Position numbers and translations under genes: made by a program. This document shows positions 1 through 5,365 of a stretch of DNA of 5,365 nucleotides, piece by piece; position 1 is the stretch's first letter, and each line of letters opens with the position of its first letter. The notes beneath the pieces were generated by a model. The model worked only from the letters and a program-made list of their open reading frames with translations. It was not told the DNA's origin and did not search any database. The stretch comes from Dehalococcoidia bacterium. GTDB taxonomy: Bacteria; Chloroflexota; Dehalococcoidia; GIF9; UBA5629. The stretch spans positions 1 to 5,365 of the forward strand of contig JACNFS010000150.1 of NCBI GenBank assembly GCA_014384515.1, given 5' to 3'.

Positions 1-810
1 CACGAAGTAGATCAGGAGTGGAATCGCAATACGAACGACATCCAGTGGTAACTGAACAATTATCTCGCCCTTGAGGGAGAACATAACCACGATGGTGAAG
101 AGGAGAGCGGTCAGGGTGATGGGGCTTATCTTGGGGATGAATTTGCTCTCGTACCACTCTCGTCCCTTCGCTTTGACAAGAATGAATCGAGTGACCATGC
201 CACCAAGAAACGGTATGCCCAGGTAAATGAACACACTCTGGGCTATCTGGCCGATGGTGATGTTCACTGCTATTCCCTTCATGCCAAACCATACTGGCAC
301 AACGGTTATGAAGACATAGGCATAAACCGAGTAGAAGAGTATCTGGAAGATCGAGTTGAAAGCTACCAGGCCTGCGGCGTACTCGTTATCCCCTTTAGCT
401 AGTTCATTCCACACGATGACCATGGCAATGCATCTAGCCAAGCCTATCATGATTAGGCCGACCATATAATCGGGGTAGGCGTGCAGGAAGAGGATAGCTA
501 ACAGGAACATCAGTATCGGGCCGATCAGCCAGTTCTGTATCAAAGACAGGCCGAGTATTCTCCAGTTGCGAAAGACGCGGGGCAGTTCCTCGTATCTGAC
601 TTTGGCCAGCGGCGGGTACATCATAAGGATAAGGCCGACAGCTATGGGTATGGAAGTGGTGTTGATCTGGAATACAGTAATGAAATCGGCCACAGCGGGC
701 ACGAAATAACCAAAGCCCACCCCCAGACCCATGGCCAGGAATATCCAGAGCGTCAGGAAACGATCCAGGACTGAAAGTCCACCAATTGCTGCTTTGGGCT
801 GACTCTCCAC
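1..810 (-). CDS. acr3: ACR3-family arsenite efflux permease (partial, 3' end beyond the window)
   Basis: This is the N-terminal 270 residues of an integral membrane permease that exports As(III) from the cytoplasm using the membrane potential or proton gradient. The frame is open to base 1 with no stop, so the C-terminus is missing; ACR3 proteins usually have about 350 residues and ten helices. Hydrophobic segments lie at about residues 15-37, 52-65, 91-110, 116-134, 146-172, 184-199 and 225-236. The most diagnostic stretch is [20 protein letters not shown], residues 123-142. Its Cys127 matches the essential fourth-helix cysteine of characterised ACR3 proteins; the essential glutamate of the ninth helix would lie outside the window. 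The start is GTG at 810, preceded by GGAG with an 8-base spacer. It lies 12 bases after the stop of the MtrA-like gene and in the same frame, so the two are almost certainly co-transcribed. Family assignment is confident. Confidence 0.93.
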   Translation of the reverse strand, partial: MESQPKAAIGGLSVLDRFLTLWIFLAMGLGVGFGYFVPAVADFITVFQINTTSIPIAVGLILMMYPPLAKVRYEELPRVFRNWRILGLSLIQNWLIGPILMFLLAILFLHAYPDYMVGLIMIGLARCIAMVIVWNELAKGDNEYAAGLVAFNSIFQILFYSVYAYVFITVVPVWFGMKGIAVNITIGQIAQSVFIYLGIPFLGGMVTRFILVKAKGREWYESKFIPKISPITLTALLFTIVVMFSLKGEIIVQLPLDVVRIAIPLLIYFV

Positions 811-822
811 GGTTCTCTCTCC

Positions 823-1656
823 TTACTCTAAGAGCTTAGCCAGAGCTCGACGGTCTCCAGCAAATTCAGGCTGCTCCAAAATGGGACAGTTCTCAAGGCG
901 GCTCTTACCCTTTGCCAGATCGATGGCAAAGGCAAGACAGGTCCGTTTGCCGCACTTCTTGCAGTCGGTCTTGGGTAAGAACTTATGCAGTGCAAGCCCC
1001 ATGCCGATACTCGCTTTGCCAGGTTCAATAGTCTGCTCGGGTTGGGTTAACTTTGAGACAATCTTGTGGCATATCGCTGGCTCCGGGTATGCACCCATGT
1101 CATAGAGTGTATAATCCCTGAATACCGCCGGAGTCTCCTGGTAACAGCTCCGGACTGCCTCTTCTATTACTTTTGGGTCTAGTCCAGGAGCTTTTGTATC
1201 TTTTTCTCCTGGTTTGCACAGCAGGTTAATGATGCTGACTATTTGCTGGTTAAACCTGTCTATTAGCTCCATGGGGACGTTGTAAAGATACGGGGTGGGA
1301 GCTTTCGAACCCACAATTTGCTTTCCTTCATCAACTCCATTTTGCTTTAGTGCCAGGAGCGATTGGCCAGGCAAATGTCCTGTTGATTCCCTTCCGCAAA
1401 GCACAATGTAGCGGATGTTCGGATTAGCTACTATGTTGCAAATCATCCTCTCCATTCCTGTGTTCTCTGTTTGAAGCATCCCAGAGAGGGCAGCACCCGA
1501 GTCTATGCCGGACATGACCAGTTCATTCAGTTCAGGTGGTATGGCAAAGTCGAATGTGTCCAAAATGACGCAAACCGCAACAGGAGAATAATCGTTACCC
1601 CTCACGTAGCGACCTTCTTCGGGAGGGTAGCCATGTGGGGGCTTAACCTTTAGCAT
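823..1656 (-). CDS. MtrA-like corrinoid-binding protein with C-terminal CFeSP-type [4Fe-4S] motif
   Basis: This cytoplasmic protein (277 residues from the preferred start) resembles subunit A of methyl-tetrahydromethanopterin:coenzyme M methyltransferase, which carries a methyl group on a corrinoid. Numbered from the upstream ATG at 1674, the MtrA-like part covers about residues 15-152: a GNDYSPVAVC entry, NPNIRYIVLCG, then STGHLPGQ, whose His100 matches the corrinoid-ligating histidine of MtrA, and a QNGVDEGKQIVGSKAPTPY block. A linker contains LYDMGAYPEPAICHKI (190-205). The C-terminus has Cys238, 241, 246 and 263 (CX2CX4CX16C), the Fe-S motif of the corrinoid/iron-sulfur protein large subunit, which there reactivates oxidised cobalt. 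There is no C-terminal membrane helix, unlike methanogen MtrA. Start choice: ATG 1656 has GGAGG 11 bases upstream, whereas ATG 1674 has no good site. The substrate is unknown; an arsenic role is inferred only from the adjacent ACR3 gene. Confidence 0.88.
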   Translation of the reverse strand: MLKVKPPHGYPPEEGRYVRGNDYSPVAVCVILDTFDFAIPPELNELVMSGIDSGAALSGMLQTENTGMERMICNIVANPNIRYIVLCGRESTGHLPGQSLLALKQNGVDEGKQIVGSKAPTPYLYNVPMELIDRFNQQIVSIINLLCKPGEKDTKAPGLDPKVIEEAVRSCYQETPAVFRDYTLYDMGAYPEPAICHKIVSKLTQPEQTIEPGKASIGMGLALHKFLPKTDCKKCGKRTCLAFAIDLAKGKSRLENCPILEQPEFAGDRRALAKLLE

Positions 1657-1667
1657 TGAATATGAAA

Positions 1668-1672
1668 CCTCC
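1668..1672 (-). promoter_or_regulatory. Shine-Dalgarno site deciding the MtrA-like start
   Basis: GGAGG lies 11 bases upstream of the ATG at 1654-1656. It sits inside the six extra codons that would be read from the ATG at 1674, which itself has only a weak upstream match. This favours initiation at 1656, giving a protein that begins MLKVKPPHGYPPEEG. The spacer is longer than ideal, so the upstream start cannot be excluded. Confidence 0.5.
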
Positions 1673-1734
1673 ATTTAGCCAATCGGCTCACCAGTCTGGT
1701 ATCAAGGGATAACTCGGGTAACCCATTTCAATCA

Positions 1735-1860
1735 TCAGGCATACTTACCTACTGTGCCTGTGGTTAAGGCCAGCCACAGAACGAACCCCGAGACCGCTTG
1801 GGCTAGAAAAGCACAAGAATTCAGAGCCGCCATTAACAGATTCAGCCTAGCCTTGCTCAT
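1735..1860 (-). CDS. Small single-helix membrane protein, DUF4405-like N-terminal fragment
   Basis: A 41-codon frame with a good ribosome site (AAGGTG, 4-base spacer) sits in the gap between the Cys-Cys lipoprotein and the MtrA-like gene. It begins MSKARLNLLM, has one hydrophobic helix at about residues 7-33 (AALNSCAFLAQAVSGFVLWL) and ends TVGKYA. A basic N-terminus followed by an asparagine-led helix ending in G-x-V-L-W-L recalls the first helix of DUF4405 membrane proteins, which are normally several times longer. Reading on in the other two frames did not recover more of that family, so this is either a genuine small membrane protein or the stub of a decayed gene. The recall of the family is from memory; nothing in the sequence gives a function. 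Confidence 0.45.
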   Translation of the reverse strand: MSKARLNLLMAALNSCAFLAQAVSGFVLWLALTTGTVGKYA

Positions 1861-1893
1861 TATTCACCTTCTTTACTTCAGCAGCGCCTAACG

Positions 1894-1913
1894 ACCTATT
1901 AGGTTCACAACCT
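1894..1913 (-). repeat. Two overlapping short inverted repeats after the Cys-Cys lipoprotein gene
   Basis: ACCTATTAGGT (1894-1904) is a 5-bp palindrome around one base. AGGTTCACAACCT (1901-1913) has 5-bp arms and a 3-base loop, and reaches the stop codon of the lipoprotein gene. The two share AGGT and are therefore alternatives. Neither is followed by a T-run on either strand, so an intrinsic terminator is not supported. They may be a weak RNA fold between cistrons or chance. Confidence 0.25.
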
Positions 1914-2403
1914 ACGGGCAGCAGCCTGGAGGGAGCTGTTCTCTTACTCCCCGCCGGGGATTCAGACTCATATTACTTTCTTCAAACGTGAAGCTCGTCC
2001 CGTCTGGCATTGTCAGCGTTACTTGTAAAATGCCACGTTCGCCGGGAACAGGCGCGTGATCGTTATATTCCAAACGTATCCTGGCTATCAGGTCCTCCGT
2101 GTAGTCTTTCTTCGTTACATGGATGTCACTCCACTCCTGGATAAGCTTACCTTTCTCCTCTTTGAAAGCATCCGGCTGCGACCACAGCTTGGCGTTGAGG
2201 CTGCCTTCAGCCTTAACCATGAAACCTTCTACATCCTGTGGCCTTATTACGAACTGTACCCCATCTGGTTCGGGGTCATCATCCCAGTTCACTGCCCCTG
2301 ATACAATCAAGCCGACTGCCTCGATATCCTCAGGAGTGCCAGCACAACTACAAGTCAAAACCGCCGCTGCAAAGCACGCTACCACTGGAAATGCAATGCT
2401 CAT
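1912..2403 (-). CDS. Putative lipoprotein of unknown function with C-terminal Cys-Cys pair
   Basis: I do not recognise this 163-residue protein. Residues 1-20 look like a lipoprotein signal: a short hydrophobic run (AFPVVACFAAAVL) leading to T-C-S-C, with Cys20 the likely lipidated residue. It would thus be anchored outside the membrane. The mature part is acidic and polar with beta-like segments (VQFVIRPQDVEGFMV, GILQVTLTMPDGTSFTFEE), suggesting a small beta-sandwich. The last residues are PPGCCP, a vicinal cysteine pair (161-162) that could bind As(III) or another soft metal; that is inference. The start at ATG 2403 is chosen because GAGGAG lies 7 bases upstream (2411-2416) and because the signal peptide begins there. 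A longer frame from 2571 would overlap the ArsF-family gene. It is 46 bases downstream of that gene, so probably in the same transcript. Confidence 0.72.
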   Translation of the reverse strand: MSIAFPVVACFAAAVLTCSCAGTPEDIEAVGLIVSGAVNWDDDPEPDGVQFVIRPQDVEGFMVKAEGSLNAKLWSQPDAFKEEKGKLIQEWSDIHVTKKDYTEDLIARIRLEYNDHAPVPGERGILQVTLTMPDGTSFTFEESNMSLNPRRGVREQLPPGCCP

Positions 2404-2449
2404 TTCTCCTCTCCTCAGGTGCCCGGTACGCACTGCACCGAGGAAACTG

Positions 2450-2926
2450 CTATCCCACACCATAAAGGCCTTTCTTGATAATGTTCTTGACTGTTTCGTC
2501 AAAGACGTCCTCATTGTCGAGGCAATCCCAAAACCAAATCTCTTGTATATGCCTGACATGGTCAACACCACCCTTTATCGCATTGATGAATAGCTGCGAG
2601 CCAACAGCACCATACTTGTTGGCGATAGCAGCATTCTTCTCATCCCCCAGGTCGTATATCTGAAAGGTCAGCTTGCCGCTATTCAACTCATCTTGAAAAA
2701 ACGTATTCACGATGTAGCCAACACGCTCTTCCACGTAGACGCAAGCCACACAGCGACGAGCACGATGAAAGTAGACAACCTCCACCGTGTCAGCCGGCCC
2801 TGACAGATGGTCCGAACGCTGTTCTAAAGGCACCGGCGATGAAGAAGCTGGGCCTACACAAGAGCAGAGCAGCCCAGATACCAAACTGAAACAGAGAAGA
2901 ACACAAATCATTCTTCCCAATGGCAT
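2450..2926 (-). CDS. ArsF-family thioredoxin-like lipoprotein (CVAC site)
   Basis: This 158-residue exported protein matches the family that databases call nitrophenyl compound nitroreductase subunit ArsF, a thioredoxin-fold group found in anaerobe arsenic operons. Residues 1-23 form a lipoprotein signal ending L-C-S-C (lipid on Cys23). The fold begins at VEVVYFHRARRCVAC (48-62), with the Cys59-x-x-Cys62 pair. It continues with a helix ending in FFQDELNSGKLTFQIYDLGD, an asparagine and KYG (98-106), then SQLFINAIKGG and a C-terminal helix. Where thioredoxins have the cis-proline after the YG strand, this protein reads G-S-Q, which may favour metal or cluster binding over disulfide exchange (inference). 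The ATG overlaps the TGA of the upstream gene by one base (TGATG), indicating translational coupling, and GGGGG lies 7 bases upstream. Its true substrate is unknown. Confidence 0.8.
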   Translation of the reverse strand: MPLGRMICVLLCFSLVSGLLCSCVGPASSSPVPLEQRSDHLSGPADTVEVVYFHRARRCVACVYVEERVGYIVNTFFQDELNSGKLTFQIYDLGDEKNAAIANKYGAVGSQLFINAIKGGVDHVRHIQEIWFWDCLDNEDVFDETVKNIIKKGLYGVG

Positions 2927-3330
2927 CACTGTACCCCCATGATCTGTAACTGGGCAGTAATTTGAGCTTTGGGCAGGAACCCTGCATGGCGGGCCACCTC
3001 TCTGCCGGTGCTATCAAAAAATATCTGGACAGGCATAACCATAATCCCGTACTTCTCAGCAAGGTCTTCGTGAAAAGGGATTTCAACAATCAGCACATTC
3101 ACTTTACCCTCGTATTCAACGGCCAGCTCCTCTAATACGGGCTTCATCTGCTTGCATGGGATGCACTCTCTCCAGCCGAATTCGGCTAAAGTGGGCTTCC
3201 CGTTTGACAATGCCTTTTCCAGAGGAAATGAAGCCAGATCAGAAGAATCAGAGCTCCCGCAGGCACAAAGCAGCCCAGCCACTAATACGGCTAGTAGTGG
3301 AAAACAAACCTTAGATTTGGTCACTCTCAC
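2926..3330 (-). CDS. Thioredoxin-family lipoprotein (CIPC site)
   Basis: This 134-residue exported thioredoxin is likely to reduce or exchange disulfides, or bind thiophilic metals, outside the membrane. Residues 1-24 are a signal peptide (basic start, LLAVLVAGLL, then C-A-C with Cys24 lipidated). The thioredoxin core starts near residue 45: PTLAEFGWRECIPCKQMKPV carries Cys56-x-x-Cys59, with Arg-Glu in front instead of the usual Trp before the first cysteine. A beta strand VNVLIVEI follows, and Pro100 in MVMPVQIFFD is the cis-proline. The chain ends shortly after the last helix, a complete single domain. GTG 3330 is preferred as start because GGCGGT lies 7 bases upstream and it gives a compact signal peptide. 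A TTG at 3351 would add seven residues but has no ribosome site. It lies 111 bases after the fusion gene and overlaps the ArsF-family gene by one base. Confidence 0.85.
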   Translation of the reverse strand: MRVTKSKVCFPLLAVLVAGLLCACGSSDSSDLASFPLEKALSNGKPTLAEFGWRECIPCKQMKPVLEELAVEYEGKVNVLIVEIPFHEDLAEKYGIMVMPVQIFFDSTGREVARHAGFLPKAQITAQLQIMGVQ

Positions 3331-3337
3331 GTTGTTG

Positions 3338-3343
3338 ACCGCC
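3338..3343 (-). promoter_or_regulatory. Shine-Dalgarno site deciding the thioredoxin lipoprotein start
   Basis: GGCGGT, one mismatch from GGAGGT, stands 7 bases before GTG 3330. No comparable site precedes the TTG at 3351. A second in-frame GTG two codons later (3324) would be 13 bases from the site and is less likely. Confidence 0.45.
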
Positions 3344-3441
3344 TTTCTCAATTATTAGGCTATTTCTTGACCAAGGATTACTCGTTATTCAAACCATGAC
3401 ATATGGCTGCCCTTCCCAACATCATCACTGTTATGCATACC

Positions 3442-5169
3442 CTATTCTTGGGCGGGGCCAAGAATGTTATCGAAAATATCCTCCAACTCCTCAACAGTGC
3501 TAAACTCCGCATCGACCAGCCGAATAATTCCGTTACCGTCTACAAAAAAAGTTGCGGGAACGCCGGCTACCGAATACAGGTCACTCACTTCTCCTTCCAA
3601 ATCGAGGAGAATAGGAACAGTTAGGCCTTCACCCGTAGCATAACCCCGGACCATTGATTCTCTTCCCTCGGCATGAATATTGAGTATTGTTATCTTCTCT
3701 GCTGGCGCTCTAGTGAAGGCCTCCTCGATTATAGGCATTTTCTTTCTACACACTCCACACGACGCCTTCCAGAAATTGAGCATCACCAATTTCCCTCGGT
3801 AATCGCTTAACGTTACAGCTTTGCCATCAAGGGCTCGAAGGGTAAAATCAGGAGCGCGTTTTCCCACTTCAGCACCGATAGCAAGCGCAAGAGTTGCCTC
3901 TGGTTCAGATATTCCTTGATTTCCCTCGGCATCTGTTGATTTCACCTGGAAGTGATACGTGGCATCAGGTGCTAGCTTGGCTAAGTTGATAGAGTGGGTG
4001 GTGTCAAGACCCTCCTTTGACACTGTGCGTCGTTCTGAAGAGCCTGTCAACCAATACTCAACTTCGCCTGTGGCGGGTTTATCAGTAGCCCACGTGATGA
4101 TGACACTGGATTCTGTCGTATAGCAAACTCGGACATTGGAAATCACGGGTGGCCCTATGTAGATGGCCAGTGTTGTAAAGTAATGCTCTTTCGGCAATGT
4201 CTGGTAATCTGGAATATCGCTCAAGAGAATCTGGAAGTAGTACGTAGTGTTCGGGACAAGACAATCGACGATCATACTATGATTGATAACCAGGGCTTTG
4301 TCAGTCCATGTCCTGATGAAAGAGCCTTTTTCATCATACACCTGGAGGCTGCTGACAGTTGGTTCATCCGTTACCCAAGAGATCATGGCGCTCTTCTCCG
4401 TTATTCCTGAAACAGATATGTCCGAGATTATTGGGGCTGCGCCTCCTGACTCTTTCCTAATCGTGTCAGTGCCAGTGAATAACGCGGTGAGACCGCAAGT
4501 AATCATGCCCAGGCCAAGAAGGCAAATGCCAGCCAAAGCTACATTACGAGGACGCTGTGTGATAGCTTGCCCGACTACACTTAAACGCCTTAACAATCTG
4601 GAAACGTGATTTCGCAAGCTACTACGACATTCAAGCATCTTAATTCTCAGTGCTGCTAAGGCAGGTTTCTTTTTCCTAACCAAGTTGACCAGCCACTTTC
4701 GACTGGTAAAGAAATATCCGGGATGGAAGACTATTATTACCATAGCGAGAGCAAAGAGGACAATGTCATAAATGAGAGATTGAACAGGCGTAAGCGAACC
4801 AAATATCTCCTCCCATACACCAAAGCAGCTTGCGCACCTAGTGTATCCTCCCTGGATGATCGACCACACATTGGTCCCGCCAAATGCCAAGATAAGCGGG
4901 AGGCAAAGGACCGCCATGAGGCGCGGCATAAAACCGATAATTAAGAGGCATCCTAAGACGAGTTCTGCCCACGGCAAGATGTAGGGGATAAGAACATTGA
5001 ACAGGAAATAAACCGTCGCCGGCGTTAGAAAGATATCGGGAATAACACTACTGATGAAGTCCACAACCTGGGCTGGCACCTCTTCCAAGCCAAGCACTTT
5101 GCCTGTGCCTGATGCCAGAAACGTTAGCCCGATGAGGATGCCAGCAGCTAAACTTAGTTTATCTCTCAT
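3442..5169 (-). CDS. MauE/DoxX membrane domain - two fibronectin III - TlpA/ResA thioredoxin fusion
   Basis: This 575-residue protein appears to be a one-chain membrane redox relay. Residues 1-150 have four helices (about 5-25, 55-79, 84-106, 131-149) like MauE, the membrane protein needed to mature methylamine dehydrogenase. CASCFG (Cys112, Cys115) lies in the loop before helix four, at the position where I recall CGCFG in MauE relatives. Residues 156-208 are very basic, so probably cytoplasmic. A fifth helix (210-232) then places the rest outside. Two fibronectin III domains follow (about 245-335 and 340-430, each with an I-x-W-x-T-D-x-P strand and a TTYYFQ or ATYHFQ strand). The TlpA/ResA-like domain (435-572) has APDFTLRALDG, LVMLNFWKASCGVC (Cys471, Cys474) and cis-Pro538 in GVPATFF. 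ATG 5169 has AAGGTG 7 bases upstream. Likely partners are the two thioredoxin lipoproteins encoded next. Confidence 0.88.
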   Translation of the reverse strand: MRDKLSLAAGILIGLTFLASGTGKVLGLEEVPAQVVDFISSVIPDIFLTPATVYFLFNVLIPYILPWAELVLGCLLIIGFMPRLMAVLCLPLILAFGGTNVWSIIQGGYTRCASCFGVWEEIFGSLTPVQSLIYDIVLFALAMVIIVFHPGYFFTSRKWLVNLVRKKKPALAALRIKMLECRSSLRNHVSRLLRRLSVVGQAITQRPRNVALAGICLLGLGMITCGLTALFTGTDTIRKESGGAAPIISDISVSGITEKSAMISWVTDEPTVSSLQVYDEKGSFIRTWTDKALVINHSMIVDCLVPNTTYYFQILLSDIPDYQTLPKEHYFTTLAIYIGPPVISNVRVCYTTESSVIITWATDKPATGEVEYWLTGSSERRTVSKEGLDTTHSINLAKLAPDATYHFQVKSTDAEGNQGISEPEATLALAIGAEVGKRAPDFTLRALDGKAVTLSDYRGKLVMLNFWKASCGVCRKKMPIIEEAFTRAPAEKITILNIHAEGRESMVRGYATGEGLTVPILLDLEGEVSDLYSVAGVPATFFVDGNGIIRLVDAEFSTVEELEDIFDNILGPAQE

Positions 5170-5272
5170 CCGCTCTCACCTTCTCGCAGAAATGTAAGTT
5201 TGTTCCTCACCCTCGAGGCTCTGTTCTGTAGGAAGCCTAACGTTATGGTCAAAGCCCTTTTCATTAGTCTTG

Positions 5273-5297
5273 CTCACGTTTACTAGCGCCACGTGAG
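5273..5297. repeat. Perfect 7-bp inverted repeat upstream of the fusion gene
   Basis: CTCACGT at 5273-5279 is repeated inverted as ACGTGAG at 5291-5297 around an 11-base spacer. It lies 104 bases upstream of the fusion gene and 8 bases after the stop of the upstream partial gene. Flanking ATTA/TAAT bases give a looser extension of the symmetry. There is no T-run on either strand, so it is not a convincing intrinsic terminator. It could be an operator or a transcript hairpin. No clear -10/-35 pair was recognised next to it. Confidence 0.35.
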
Positions 5298-5305
5298 TGA
5301 TTAAT

Positions 5306-5365
5306 CTAGGATTGTATCCACAGCACCACGTAATATATGCCTACTCCTATGAAGATGACAGAGAC
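5306..5365 (-). CDS. C-terminal fragment of a membrane protein (partial, 5' end beyond the window)
   Basis: The last 19 codons before a TAG stop at 5306-5308 read VSVIFIGVGIYYVVLWIQS, a hydrophobic helix with a short polar end, typical of the last membrane segment of a transporter or redox membrane protein. The frame is open to the window edge. A CcdA-type electron carrier would fit the redox genes that follow, but the fragment is too short to identify and this is only a guess from context. A gap of 136 bases, holding the inverted repeat, separates it from the fusion gene. Confidence 0.45.
   Translation of the reverse strand, partial: VSVIFIGVGIYYVVLWIQS

Noticed and set aside
823..1656. A methanogen-type Mtr complex
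   Set aside because: No other Mtr subunits are present, the protein has an Fe-S motif instead of a C-terminal membrane helix, and the neighbours are bacterial-style lipoproteins with Shine-Dalgarno sites.
2404..2571. Upstream extension of the Cys-Cys lipoprotein to an ATG at 2571
   Set aside because: It overlaps the ArsF-family coding sequence by about 120 bases and would bury the lipoprotein signal peptide; ATG 2403 has a strong GAGGAG site.
2123..2593. Plus-strand open frame of 156 codons
   Set aside because: It lies antisense to two well-supported minus-strand genes and its translation is low-complexity with no recognisable fold.
2790..3089. Second minus-strand frame of 99 codons over the junction of the two thioredoxin lipoproteins
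   Set aside because: It overlaps both genes in another frame; those two have CxxC sites and signal peptides, this one has no coherent domain.
3331..3441. Possible promoter (TAATAAT at about 3352-3358 on the minus strand) between the fusion gene and the thioredoxin lipoprotein
   Set aside because: A -10-like word is present but no TTGACA-like hexamer lies at 16-18 bases, so an internal promoter is not supported.
4283..4609. Plus-strand open frame of 108 codons
   Set aside because: It is antisense to the fibronectin and helix region of the fusion protein and shows no family features.
5273..5297. Intrinsic terminator after the upstream partial gene
   Set aside because: The 7-bp arms have an 11-base loop and no following T-run on either strand.

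Overview
The window reads as part of one minus-strand gene cluster from an anaerobic bacterium. It joins arsenite export, an extracytoplasmic thiol-redox chain and a corrinoid/iron-sulfur methyltransferase-like protein. All credible genes lie on the minus strand, are closely spaced (1-base overlap to about 110 bases) and mostly have clear Shine-Dalgarno sites. A Dehalococcoidia-like Chloroflexota, or another anaerobe with a Wood-Ljungdahl-type corrinoid system, is my best guess. The guess rests on the stand-alone MtrA-like protein with a CFeSP-type Fe-S motif, the fibronectin-III linkers in an exported redox protein and the mid-range base composition. It is inference, not proof.

Layout in transcription order (right to left): (1) 5306-5365, the last 19 codons of a membrane protein; (2) a 136-base gap with a perfect 7-bp inverted repeat; (3) 3442-5169, a large fusion of a MauE/DoxX-type membrane domain, a fifth membrane helix, two fibronectin-III domains and a TlpA/ResA-type thioredoxin domain; (4) 2926-3330, a thioredoxin-fold lipoprotein with a CIPC site; (5) 2450-2926, an ArsF-family thioredoxin-like lipoprotein with a CVAC site, overlapping gene 4 by one base; (6) 1912-2403, an unrecognised lipoprotein ending in a Cys-Cys pair; (7) 1735-1860, a 41-codon single-helix protein resembling the first part of a DUF4405 protein; (8) 823-1656, an MtrA-like corrinoid-binding domain fused to a CX2CX4CX16C Fe-S motif; (9) 1-810, the first 270 codons of an ACR3 arsenite efflux permease, which runs off the window.

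A working model (inference): the fusion protein carries reducing equivalents across or along the membrane to its outer thioredoxin domain, which maintains the two lipoprotein thioredoxins. These act on thiol-reactive arsenic species or on damaged exported proteins. ACR3 exports As(III) from the cytoplasm. The MtrA-like protein, 12 bases upstream of ACR3, could be a corrinoid methyl carrier acting on arsenic or a methylated arsenical. That link is the most novel idea in the window. No ArsR, ArsC or ArsM is visible here, so the arsenic assignment depends on ACR3 and the ArsF-family gene. No RNA genes, mobile elements or CRISPR arrays were seen.
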